Shown piece by piece: positions 32,129 through 43,500 of a stretch of 49,366 nucleotides of DNA. Position numbers and translations under genes: made by a program. This DNA comes from Schoenoplectus triqueter (Eukaryota; Streptophyta; Magnoliopsida; Poales; Cyperaceae): the NCBI GenBank assembly GCA_964058805.1, contig CAXKVV010001331.1, forward strand, positions 1 through 49,366, given 5' to 3'. Position 1 is the first letter of the stretch, and every line of letters starts with the position of its first letter. Below the pieces are notes generated by a model. That model was not told the DNA's origin, ran no database searches, and saw nothing but the letters and a program-made list of their open reading frames with translations.

Positions 32129-33914
32129 ATGGCGCTGATTCCTCCCTTATCCCTACTATATTTCTCTATTCTTCCATTCTTGTTCCTGTCTTTATCCCTT
32201 GTATCTTCCTCTACATGGCTCTCTGCCAATTCGTCTTCCTTCCTCTCGGAGATCGTAGATGCCTTCGCGGAGAAAGAGAAATGGGATCCCAAGTCAGAGG
32301 TCAGAGTTAGGGTTTCAGATTCCGACCAAAGGATGTCTAAAGTTGGAGTATTGAACAGATACGAGTTCAAGGCCAAAGTTGGGAGGAAGCAGAGGCTTGG
32401 GATGAGGTTTTCCGACGAGGCGGTGCAGTGGCGTCGAGTAGGTGAAAGCGTGGTGGTTCAATCGGATTCGAATCTGATCGCTGGAGATGAAGTGGGTCTG
32501 GTGTCACCTGTAGTACAGGATTTGGAGTTGACTGGACCTCTGGAATTGATGGTTCGAGTGGAGGGGAGAAAGGATGACTGGATTTCTCTTCATTTACCTA
32601 CGGTGAGTGTTTAACAAGATTAGTTCTTTGGTGGAGGTTTGACAATTGAAATTATTATCCAGTGCATCTGGTAGCGGTAAGTTAGAATAGGCAAAGTAAA
32701 ACTTCATGTTTCGATCAAGTACGGTTATCCAAACGCAATCAGAAATTATCAATGTTCATATTGGTTATTTGCTTCTGTGCTGTCTTCTTCTCCTCCTTTT
32801 TTTTTTTAAAACAAAAAAACAAAAAAGATAGACTGCTTCTATGCTAATTGCTAATTTTTCTTCTTCAACGAGTCCAAGAAAAAGGATGGAAAAGAGCTAA
32901 TTGGGATTGTAGATACCAGTACCATTAAAGTACATGACCTTCCAGTTATGTTGTAAACTGGTATCAGATTTGATTAGCAATACCAAGTACATGTTGTTTT
33001 ATATAACCATTGGCATTAATAGAGTGACAGAATAATGAATGGAACTGATATCCAGCCTTACAGTACCAGTAGATTGTGTACCTTGCCAATGGACATGTAT
33101 TAAACCATGGGAGAATCTGACATGCATTGCTCATTATAATATGCAGATCAATATCACAAATACAAGATTAAAGCGAGTACTAGTGCCATACGGTACTAAA
33201 ATAAGGGTGGTCGGTGCACAAGAGGTATCTTTAACAAACCCAAGTGACATCGGCCTTTTCATGAATGGCAGCCTTGCAACCCGAAGCAAAGATCAAATTC
33301 CGTATTGGCACCCTAGATATACATCTTGCACACCGTTGCTATCTGTGCATGTAGTAGGCTCAATTTTGGTAACTGCACAGAGAACCGTAAATCCTACTTC
33401 TCCTATCCAAACATCATTCATATCCCAGGATACTGTCAAATTACTACCTGATAAATGTTATTACAGAGAAATTAGTCAAATCCTTCCAATCTTGTTTTCT
33501 TCAGTGCCTTCAGTTAATTCGAGGTTGGCTTTGCTTGAGAAAGTTTTAGTGAGGTTGGTCGGTTTAAAAGTATTGGGTAAGAATTTCATCAGGTTTGTCA
33601 AGGTTAAAGTAGTTTCTCTCAGAGTGGTTAAATTTCGGTTGATATTGGAGAGAGAGCTGAGTAGGAGAGATAAATTCTGGAGAGAGATTGAGGCATGGAG
33701 AACAAAACCTACGAAGCAGTATTTCTTGCTTGAAGTGGTAGCTAGGGTTAGAGAGGATGGTGTATTGAAGGTTTTAACGGTGAAGAGGGTAAAAAGAGCG
33801 TTCCGTGCTATTGAGTCAACGGCTTGGAGCAGTCTAATGTCAAATATTTCCTTTACACAGTTCCCTTCCTTCATTTTACCTCCCGAGGCGATGACATTAG
33901 ATGTGAAGTGGTGA
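32129..33914 (+). CDS. TIN1: TIN1-like ER protein (tunicamycin-induced 1)
   Basis: A plant-specific secretory-pathway protein. The Arabidopsis relative is induced by ER stress and affects the pollen surface. Two exons: 32129-32602 and 33147-33914, intron GTGAGT...ATGCAG, phase 0, 413 aa (Arabidopsis TIN1 is about 424). Residues 1-28 form a hydrophobic signal peptide (SLLYFSILPFLFLSLSLVSS). Then comes the family opening FLSEIVDAFAEKEKWDPKSE, VRVRVSD. Exon 2 gives LKRVLVPYGTKIRVVGAQEV, then SLTNPSD, FISQDTVKLLPDKCY, EAWRTKPT and the closing SFTQFPSFILPPEAMTLDVKW-type tail, ending exactly at LDVKW. No KDEL-type signal is seen. An open reading start at 33039 lies in the intron and is not used. 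The match is by remembered family sequence. Function beyond the ER association is not deducible here. Confidence 0.85.
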
Positions 33915-34230
33915 TTATATTGTTCTTATTTTTCTTTCCTTTTTTTGAAAAAGAAAAAGAAAATTGAACCTGTAATTTTTGTAATTGTGATGAAATTTTA
34001 TAGGAGCTTTATTTCCCTTTTTCATAGTTTTGTTATCATTCTGGTTTTTGGCAATAAGCTTCTGTATATATGCAAACATATAGTTTGTAGATGGAAATTT
34101 GTTGTTGATATGTCATATTCGCAGTTTTTTTATATGTTTTGCATTTTTTCTTTGCAGTTTGTCTATAGTAACGTATGACAATGATGAGGTATTAAAGTAT
34201 TGATATACATATATACATAGGGATATATAC
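33915..34230 (+). other. TIN1 3' flank
   Basis: T-rich probable 3' UTR and downstream spacer. A repeat of ATATACATAGGGATATATACATAGGG just before 34231 suggests insertion near ATACATA. (Longest word shown in two halves: ATATACATAGGG, ATATATACATAGGG.). Confidence 0.4.
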
Positions 34231-34642
34231 ATAGGGAGATCTTCGCGAAGCAAAAGTTTTTGCTTCAGCTTTAAATCTCATATATCGAGAGTTTGAAATA
34301 TCAATCTACTTAGTCCACAATAATTTAGATATTGAAAACTTATTGAATATCAAATTTTATTATTTTTAGAGTTTTGTAATTATTTTTTTTTATTTTTGAA
34401 AGATGATAATTTTTTACATGCATCTATCATTATTTTATTATTATTTTAAGGATATTTTTTAAAAATCTGAAAAAAATTAGTAAGAAAGCTTCAAATGTAA
34501 TTAAATTTGATTTTCATAAGATTTGAATATGTAGTTTATGTTGGGTGAATTAGATTGACAATTTAAATTTTGATTTTGTGAGATTTTTTAGATCGAAGTA
34601 AAACCCTCTTTGCTTCGTGAAACACCGTAAGTTCTCCCTATT
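34231..34642. mobile_element. Foldback element 1 of the TIN1 downstream cluster
   Basis: The left end ATAGGGAGATCTTCGCGAAG pairs with the right end (inverted ATAGGGAGAACTTACGG, then TTCACGAAGCAAA). The left end carries the palindrome CTTCGCGAAG. The arms are moderately diverged and there is no coding capacity. Confidence 0.6.
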
Positions 34643-34653
34643 GTGTGCTTCGC

Positions 34654-34654
<1 letters not shown>

Positions 34655-34717
<63 letters not shown>
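34655..34717. repeat. (TA)n microsatellite
   Basis: An uninterrupted TA run between foldback elements 1 and 2. Similar shorter runs lie at 35123-35157 and 35935-35956. Confidence 0.95.
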
Positions 34718-34721
<4 letters not shown>

Positions 34722-35118
34722 TGAGGCTATGGTGCTTCGCGAAGCACAAAACCTCCCGTGCTTCGCGTCCGTATCTCGAATTTGAAAGTTCATACACCCG
34801 ATCCAAACTGTTGAACATGATCTTCATATTGAACTATCTTTGGAGATCAAAATTTATATTTTTTTGAATTTTTTTGCTATTTTTTAGATGGGTACAAAAT
34901 CGCTAGTTTTGGATGGTGCAGAAATCGTTAGATCAGCAAATTTTATACTCATTTAAAAAATAGCAAAAAAATTCAAAAAAATATAAAATTTGATCTCCAA
35001 AGATATTTCAATATGAAGATCATGTTCAACGGTTTGGATCGAGCGTATGAACTTTTAAATTCGAGATACGGATGCGAAGCACGGGAGGTTTTGTGCTTCG
35101 CGAAGCACCATAGCCTCA

Positions 35119-35122
<4 letters not shown>
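34718..35122. mobile_element. Foldback element 2, near-perfect 190-bp arms
   Basis: It starts AGAGTGAGGCTATGGTGCTT and ends with the inverted complement. The arms run about 34718-34907 and 34940-35122 with few mismatches, around a loop of about 30 bases. Each end holds the perfect 16-bp palindrome GTGCTTCGCGAAGCAC. It is bounded on both sides by TA tracts. The high arm identity suggests a young copy or ongoing arm conversion. Confidence 0.85.
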
Positions 35123-35155
<33 letters not shown>

Positions 35156-35158
<3 letters not shown>

Positions 35159-35531
35159 TAAGGTGCTTTGCAAAGCACAAAAGCGTTATGTGTTTTGCAC
35201 TCTATTACTAATTTTAAATTAGAAATAATTGATCCAAACCACTCAATCTAATTTTCATATCAAAATCTATTAATAAACCAAATTTAATATTTTTTGGATA
35301 GTGGGAAAATAATCATTTTTGGATGAATTAGAATTCTCAGATCAAGTCATTTTCTCCTCATCAGAAAAAATAGCAAAAAATATCTAAAAAATATAAAATT
35401 TGGTTTATTAATATATTTTGATATGAAGATTAGATTGAACGGTTCAGATCGATTATTTCTGACTTAAAATTAAAAGCAGAGCATAAATCACACAACGCCT
35501 CTGTGTTTTGCAAAGCACCATAATCAGACTA
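35156..35531. mobile_element. Foldback element 3
   Basis: The left end is AAGGTGCTTTGCAAAGCAC. The right end inverted is GGTGCTTTGCAAAACAC. Internal arms pair (TTTCATATCAAAATCTATTA against inverted TTCATATCAAAATATATTAA). It belongs to the same broad family as element 2, with the palindrome changed to GTGCTTTGCAAAGCAC. Confidence 0.75.
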
Positions 35532-35544
35532 TATAGAGAGAGAG

Positions 35545-35922
35545 AGTAAAGATACTATGAGTTTATAAAAAAGTATATCAAATCATCTCCAAATTTTAAT
35601 TTATCATACTCATTAAATTATTTATATGAAAATCTTGTGGGATATAAAAATTTGAAGTGTTTTGAGTTTTTTAAGTCATAGTTTTTATTTTTTGAAAATT
35701 AGTTCTAAAAATAATAATAAAATATTTAATATTTGAACATCATTTTTAAAAGTGAAAAAATAGTGACTTAAAAAACTCAAAACACTTCAAATTTTTGCAT
35801 CCCACAAGATTTTCATAAAAAAAAATTAATGAGCATAATAAATTAAAATTTGAAAATAATTTGATGTACTTTTTGAGTTAAACACACGGAAAATCTGTGT
35901 GAGCTTAAACTCACGATATCTT

Positions 35923-35935
<13 letters not shown>
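35545..35935. mobile_element. Foldback MITE, AGTAAAGATA family, copy B (full length)
   Basis: It begins AGTAAAGATAC and ends TATCTTTACT, with long inverted arms (GTGTTTTGAGTTTTTTAAGT on the left, ACTTAAAAAACTCAAAACAC on the right, exact complements). It is bounded by a GA tract on the left and (TA)n on the right. It serves as the reference for copies at 6335 and 31566. Confidence 0.8.
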
Positions 35936-35958
<23 letters not shown>

Positions 35959-36088
35959 TCGTTACATAGGTTGATTTTCCATTTCTTTTCCGTTGCTCAG
36001 ATGACGACAAAGCTGGCAAACATATTATATAGAAAATATTGAAGACGTGGAAAAGATCGGAAAGAAAAAAAATCACACGGAGCGAAAT

Positions 36089-36750
36089 TAGTGGTTTGAA
36101 ATGGACGTGGACCGTGGACTGTCCCATGCTCTACCACGGTCCGGTTCATCGGTGGATCGGTCCTCCCTTCATCCGAAAATGGACCGTGCGGACCCGTCTC
36201 GTACCGACCCATGGATCGGATCGGACCGTGGACCGTGCGGGACCGAACCGGACCAATTTTTTGTATTATTTGATTTTTAAATTATTAAAAAATACATAAT
36301 TAATTTGATGAAAATTACTATTTAAAATTTAATAAATTTATTTTTCAATTTTTATTATTTTTTTCATTTTCTGAAATTTTATTTTTTGTAACTTTTTTAA
36401 TTTTGTAGTACTATTAGATTTTTAAATAATTAAAAATAATAATTCGAATTAGTTAAAAATTATTATTAAAAAAATATGATAAATTATTATTTTTCCCAAT
36501 TTATATAAAAATAATAATAATTTCGGATCGGACCGGACCGGACCGTGGACTGTCCCGTCTCGTCCTGTGGGGGTCCGGCACTCGAAGGCCAACGGTGGGA
36601 CGGATTCGATTTTTTTGAATTTGGACCGTCTAGGACCGGCCCGTGTAGACCGTAGACTGTACGAGACCCTAAACCGTCCGGATTTGAACTAGACCGGACC
36701 GGACCGTCCGGATTTGAACCAGACCAGACTGGATCGTCTTCAAACCACTA
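36089..36750. mobile_element. hAT-like TIR element loaded with GGACCG repeats
   Basis: TIRs TAGTGGTTTGAA and TTCAAACCACTA are exact inverted complements. The flanks AGCGAAAT and AACGAAAT form an 8-bp target copy with one mismatch, as in hAT elements. Length is 662 bp. Both arms are filled with GGACCG/CGGTCC words around an AT-rich core (36250-36520). Non-coding: the open frames here are translations of the repeat. Confidence 0.8.
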
Positions 36751-38577
36751 AACGAAATACAACTGATCAATCTCCGGATCTACAATTTCACCAAAACGAA
36801 ACATAAAACCTTTTTTTTTAATGGTTGACAGGGACCATAAAACCATTTTTTTTTAACCATGTGTCTCCTCTGCATAACAGTACAAGGCTGTCTGTAATTT
36901 CCAACACCGTTTTTTCGAATCTGCTGCTCTTGCCGAGTACGAGCAGGGCTCTGCTCTAGAAATCGGGTGGTTCAAAACACACCGAAAAATAGTACACGAA
37001 TTATTTCTTCAATCTTGAAGAAACTGAAATCAACTTGTATTGCCGGATCCCAAGAGCATGATTCTTCTCGCGGATTCGGCGAGCAACAGATTTCATCGCC
37101 ATTCGAGGAGTATGTTCTGAATTTCTAAACGCCTAGGTTGTTAACAGCTAATTGTTTAACTGTTTTGTTTCGTTGGAAAGGAACGGGTAATGAAACAGTA
37201 ATTAATAGCATTATTAGAACAAAACAAACCACGGAACGGTCGAGAAATTTATTGCCTTAACAAAACGGTTCACGAAATAATCTTGTTTCGCGATCGTTTA
37301 TTCCGTTCCGTTTAGAATTCTACGGTTTTGAAATAATTTTGATGGTAGGGGTTTTCTGACGGAGAAAAAGAGGAAAATGATAAAAACTAATAACCTTAGT
37401 TCCATAAACGCGTCGATCATTCCCCTCTTTTTCTCGGCTCGCCTCACATGTCTGTCCCAATCTCTCTCTTTCTCTCTCATTTCTCTTCTCTTCTACTATT
37501 GCACGGTTGTTCCCTTACTTTGTACTTAAATCATTTCCTTCACTGTTTTCACTCAAACCCTAGCTAGCTCTGTGGTTGTCGATCCCTGTTCTCGATGATC
37601 TGTTGCCAAATTTCCACTAACAGCTTGCCTATATAATATGAGTTTATGACCCTGAGATGACAGATGAGAGGCTGATACTGTCAGATCTTAGCTTACTAGA
37701 GGCTGACGAGCTGTGAGACGGGTGGCAGATCATTTGATCAGGGCATCATTGCCAACAGGTAGGCTCCGAAAAGAGAGAAATCATGAATGTAGCTTGCTTA
37801 TATATTGGTTATTTGAAGAGGGAAAAAAGGTAGAAGGGAAGAAAAGAAAAAAGAGCGAGACTGAGAGTAAGAAAGAAAGAACGAGAAAGTCAAGAGATAG
37901 AGGGGAATTCCAGTTAGCATTTTTTTATAAAAACATTGCTTGAATTATTTTTTTTTCTTGTTTTTAGTGTTCTCTAAGATTTTTTTTTCTCTTTGTCGTT
38001 TGAAGTTGTGCAGGACTTGCTGTTACTATGACTTGCTGAGTTGTTGTATCAAACCTCAAGTAAAATAGTTCAAGCATAATAGTTACTATCGATTTTTAAT
38101 GATGGTTGTCTTAGATGTATCTGAGCCTGACATCTTTAGTGATGAGTATGAAATTTACCATTTTTGTAACATACCTTGTTAAAAAAATGTTGAATGTTTT
38201 GCATGAAATGCTTACTTGTGAATGTTTGAACTATAATGTCAGTAAGCACTATTATGCTTTGTTCAATGTTTGAAATGTTTGAGCTGCTTGAATTGTTATG
38301 CTTAAGCTGTCATTGTTTGTTCAATGCTTGAAATACTTGAACTGTTATGCTTAAAATGTTTGAAATGTTATACTTGAGCTGTTATACTTGAACTGTTATG
38401 CTTTGTTCAATGTTTGAAATGCTTGAGTTGTTGTGCTTGAATTGTTATGCTTTGTTCAATGCTTGAAATGCTTGAGCTGTTGTGTTTGAGTTGTTATGCT
38501 TTGTTCAATGCTTGAAATGCTTGAATTGTTATGCTTGAGCTATTATACTTGAACTGTTATGCTTGATCTGTATTAGC
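36751..38577. other. Upstream part of the hAT remnant, with degenerate repeats
   Basis: 37130-37330 has several AACGG/CCGTT and GTTAAC words like those at 40340-40480 on the far side of the transposase relic, perhaps sub-terminal regions. From about 38210 to 38575 degenerate copies of TTGAACTGTTATGC and GTTCAATGCTTGAAATGCTT recur in tandem. No gene other than the hAT relic was recognised. Confidence 0.4.
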
Positions 38578-39640
38578 ATGGGGCCAGAGTTAAACCTAGA
38601 TACCCCGGAGGAGATTCAGAGAATAAAAATTGATGCTAGTGCTAGTGCAGAAGGACTAGCAAATGTGAACAACCCATTAAAAAGAGGAAGCCAAGGGATA
38701 CCCTTACTACTCCTGTGTTGGCTCATTTCAAAAGGGGTGAGATCTTACCTGATGGAAGCTATACTGTAACTTGCATTTATTATGGGCATGTGTATCCTTT
38801 TGTTGTCTATCAGTCCATATCCTTTTGTTATTGACACGAGTAAAGAAATGTATCATAAATGGAATAAGTATTTGGGAGGATGACAATGTTCTTTTGACAA
38901 TTGCTTGTGTTCTTGACCCTAGGTGCAAATTAGATGTGGTTCAGTACTACTTTCAAATGATGTATCCAGATGAAAGCACTAGTTTTATGGCCAACTTGAA
39001 GTCATGCTTAAATCACTTATTCAAAGACTACTTGGAAGCACATTTCAAAACTGTTCAGAACCAAGCTGGCAACTCATATGGACAACAGAGGTGATGTTTA
39101 CTTCAAATGTTATGCTTCAACTGTTAAATATGTTAATTAATTGTTATGCTTAAACTGTTAAACATGTTAATTAATTGTTATGCTTGAACTCTTATACTTC
39201 AACTGTTATATTTGAATTGTTATGCTTGAACTTAATTATTTTTGTTTTAACATGTTAATTAGCTCTAGTTCATCAAGTACTATTAGTGACACAAGAGCTG
39301 GCTTAAATAATTTTTAAAGTGGTATGAAGACCGCTGAGCCGACAAAATCAGAGATAGAGGAGTATCTATCTGCTCCCCTTGATGAAGTTAGTGTGGATGC
39401 ACAGTTTGACATCCTCTCATGGTGGAAACTGAAGGCGCCAAAGTATCATATTTTGGCTCGATTAGCCCGGGACATCTTGGCTGTCCTAATTTTGACGGTG
39501 GCCTCAAAGTCTACCTTCAATACAGCTGGTAGAACTCTGAGTCCAGTTAGAAGCTCTCTGAATGATGAGAGCACAAAATCTCTAATATGTGTCTAGGATT
39601 GATTGTGTGCTTCAGTTAGAGGTCCATTTTCTTCGTAACT
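38578..39640 (+). pseudogene. hAT-family transposase remnant
   Basis: An N-terminal BED-type zinc-finger region is visible after a one-base frame change (about 38675-38785: KKRKPRDTLTTPVLAHFKRG, EILPDGSYTVTC). Its second cysteine is replaced by Tyr. A middle segment at 38895-39090 (DDNVLLTIACVLDPRCKLDV, then YYFQMMYPDE) matches the hAT core. The C-terminal dimerisation domain at 39345-39600 reads SEIEEYLSAPLDE, FDILSWWKLKAPKYHILARL, ARDILAVLILTVASKSTFNT, AGRTLSP and RSSLNDEST. The long catalytic stretch between finger and core is missing, and frames are broken. It may be internally deleted, or partly intron-split, but it is not a functional transposase as it stands. Confidence 0.8.
39110..39245. 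repeat. Second block of GAACTGTTATGCTT-type repeats
   Basis: AATTGTTATGCTTAAACTGT, AATTGTTATGCTTGAACTCT and GAATTGTTATGCTTGAACTT follow each other. It is the same motif family as 38210-38575 and lies between two coding blocks of the hAT relic. Confidence 0.6.
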
Positions 39641-40512
39641 TCTATAAATTCATTTTTTCAACAAATATTGTACTTAATTTAATCATATCTTCTGTTTTTT
39701 ATTGGATTATGACTGCAGAAAATGGTGGGTTTTTTAGAAATGCTCCATGGTCAAGTGATGAAGCTTTGTCAAATGATGACAGTATATGTGGCAATGCTGA
39801 CAGTGCAACTTGAAGTTGTGTGACCTTGTCAGCCTTTTAATAATTTAGTAAGCTTATTTTATTGCCTAGCTGGTTGCTTTTTATGGTTTAATGTCTTGTC
39901 ATGTTGGCTCCAAGAGTTATCTTCTTTTGAGTTGGGAACTGTCAGTGTTGCCTCCAAGTGAAGCCTAGAGTGCTGGTTGTACCAATCATCTCATTGCCTC
40001 CTTAGATCTCAAACAGTGATTTTTTTCATGATGATATTTAACGTGTTTTAAATGACTGAGAAAGGTATTTGAGAAAATAACTTAGGATCTGAGTGAGTAA
40101 TTGAGTTTATATACAATTAGTTGTACCAATCTCATTTCTAAGGCAATACTGCACAGTTTGTTTGGTATTTTGTTTAGGAATTTGTTGCTAGTTTGTTTGG
40201 TATGTTGTTTGGGAATTCACTACTAATTTCTCTTTGAGAATTTATTTCTAATTTGTTAGGTATGCTGTATGAAATATCAATGTATTTTATTTGGTATGAT
40301 GTTTGGGAATTTACTACTAATTTGTTATTGTGCGGTTCAAAAACTAAAAATTTATAAACGTTTATAATTGTTTAACTGTGCGGAATAAACATAACAATCA
40401 ACGGTAAAAAAAATCATGGCGTTCATCAAACGATACAGTTAACAAAAAAAATTAACCATTGATCAAACGGAACGATCAATAGCAATATGTTGTTCTGTCG
40501 GCGTACTCACCC
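39641..40512. other. Spacer after the hAT relic
   Basis: Degenerate repeats of GTTTGTTTGGTATGTTGTTTGGGAATT-like text (shown in part) occur at 40155-40330. 40340-40480 has AACGG/GTTAAC words resembling 37130-37330. No gene was recognised. Confidence 0.35.
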
Positions 40513-43500
40513 TGTCACACCCCAAAAATAATTAAACATATTAGGGATGCTTAATCCCACCACGTACGCACGACAAGACATACATACTGAAGACTAAATG
40601 AATAAAATAAAATAACCATGAAATAAACAAAACAATAATAAATATAAATACATAACCATACAGTCCAGAATGAACAAAAGAGTACAACGCCTGCATCGAC
40701 GGGGCTAGCTCCGTCGGAATGGGCAGCAAACCTCTCAAATAAAAATCCCAAAAGAAATAAATAAAAATCTGAAACCTAATGGATCCTATCAACTACTTGA
40801 CTCACATGCAAATGCAGCGAAGCATCTCTGTCATTATGCAGGACTCTCTCTAACACTCGCTCTAAGAAAATCTTGAACCTGTAAACCTCGATCCCACAAC
40901 AACCGTGGAAACGTAAGTAAATTTAAAAATTACTCAGTATGGATTTAAATCCAGCCTTAATATTTGATCTTCTTTCTTATACTGGACCCAAATACCGATA
41001 CTGATATTTAAAATGTAAAATAATATTTATACGTAAATAAATAATATTTTTATGCGTATTTTGAGAAGTTTGCCTAGATGTTATGACATGAAATGATAAG
41101 GAAATACAAAATAGAAAATTTATGGAATAATATGATATAATATATAGTACGAGAAAGAAACACCCTTAATAGAAGCCCAATTTGTAAATTTATCAGACTC
41201 ATCTCGAGCGGACACTACCAGGGCCTAACTTACTAACTTATGACTTTATGTTTGTGCGGCAATAGCACCGTACAAACGGCAATTCGAGCTTCTAGGGCGA
41301 TAACGCCCTAGAAGAGTGAACGGATATAGAGCACCTACTCTGGTCTGCTGAATTTGGTAATCTACCACACTATATAATCAAAACGGAATAGAGTATGACC
41401 TCAGTTGTCATATCGCCAAAAGGAATTATCTACCCGTGAAATGACAAAACGGAATATAATACAAATGGGAGCCTACACTGTACCAACTAGTGGCCAGAGG
41501 ACCACATCCCGACTTTCTCTATACCAACCAGGGATCAAAGGAGAAAGCCCTTCGGACACAGAATTCTAAATAAGCCGGCTAAATAAAATAATATAATAAA
41601 ATGGAGTAGGCTCTAGACTCAAATATGATCGCCCACACTAAACGCTGAAGTCATGTCCATCCTAACCGCTCAATTAAATTTAGAATCAAATCATATTTCG
41701 GCTAATAATAAATAATATTTATCAAAAATAAAACACACCGACACGACCGAACCCGTCAAATGATGAGGTCGGTGGATAACGGACAAGTAGAGGTGCGCAG
41801 TGTATATACAAACCGGTGGGTCCCACAGGCCTATAGGTCACCGTACGTAACCGCAACGGTCTAGTTATACAAGGCAACCTTAGACTGAGATCACCCGGCC
41901 CGTCTATCAGGACTCTCATGTATTTAATGCATGATTAACTACCTAACTTAATTAATACTTAGTGATAGTAATAATATTTTCCTATTAATTATAATCTACA
42001 ATTTGATTATTGAATTCTATCTAATCCTATCTCGGAACTATTTATCAAGTCTTACTTCTATCATGTCTACATGTAGACATGCGAATGCGAGTAGGTCCTA
42101 AAAATGCTAGTCAATTTACTAGATACAATTACAATTCAATTCGGATTTCTAAACAATGTTTGGTAAAAAAATACCACAATTCAATTGTTTTAAAAATAAT
42201 TTTATTTTCGGTTTGAGTTCCTATTTCTTAAAAGAAAAACAAATCCCAGGAACCTATACCGGAGAGTGCTGGTAAGGATCATAGAGTCGCTCTACTCCAT
42301 AGGGGGTACGCCCACCTCGAGATCGGCGTCTGCGTACACCGGGTCGGGATCAGCCTCGATCTCCGAGAGTTGATTCAAATCGACTATATCACCTATTATT
42401 TTAAAATAAGTTATTTGTTCATTAGTTTTAATGTGATTTACTTCATAATTAATAATTAATTATATTGACATTTTAATTTAATGTTCGTTCGGGTTTTATC
42501 GCTTTTTAAAAATTTCAACAACATTTCTACTTCTTTTATAAGATGTCGAAAGTTTTATTTAACACGTTGGTATTTATTTTCAATATGTTTGACTTTTAAG
42601 TTACTTTTACAGTTCTTTTCTTAATTCCATTCGAGATTTATCATTTTGATTAGTTATTAGTTTTAATTGTGTTTGTTACTTAATTCTTTTTACTCCTTTA
42701 TTTGTTTATCACTTTGTACCGTGTTTCACGTTAAATGTTTTAATTACATTTTTCGATCTTAATCGTTCAGTAATCAACAAGTAAATCAATAAATAAACAA
42801 AATCACACACATAAGTAAGTCACGAAATAATATTTTATTAATTTCTGATTCTTTTACATTTACAACAAATTACAAGAAATAAAAAAATTTTAAATTAAGT
42901 AAATAGAGAAATTGATTAATATATATATTATTATATTATATATATTAATTATTTCTAATATTTTAAAAATAGAAAAATTAATTAATATATATATTTCATA
43001 AATATTAATTATATTATAATTATTATCTTATAATATTCTTAAATTATTTAATTTATTTTTATTTATATATATATTAATGTTATATTTTTGTAAAATAAGG
43101 TTAGGTTTTAAAATAAATCAAAATAAAATAAAATAAAACAAATGAAAAGAAAGAGAAAATAACTCAATTAATCTTAATTGTTATTTAATTACGTGTTAGT
43201 GTTTTAATGAACAGGATCAGAGGATGCCTCGATATCGTTGTATCTGTTCGGTATTTTAAATTTTGAGGCAGATCGTATAATCATTTCCTGCATGTTCAAT
43301 TTTACGTATTAGTCAATGGATACCGTCAAACTTTTCGGAGCGACTTCCAATTAATTAATCATATTTTAATTATTCACTTTTATTATCCTCGAACATTTTT
43401 AATTATTGGGCCTTGTTCACTTATTTCTAATCCTATTTATTTTAAGTCAATTTAAATTCATTTGTCGGCCCAATAAGGTTTTGATTTCATGAAGCCCTAT

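Noticed and set aside
34588..35222. Open frames of repeated Ile-Tyr
   Set aside because: They translate (TA)n microsatellite and foldback arms, not proteins.
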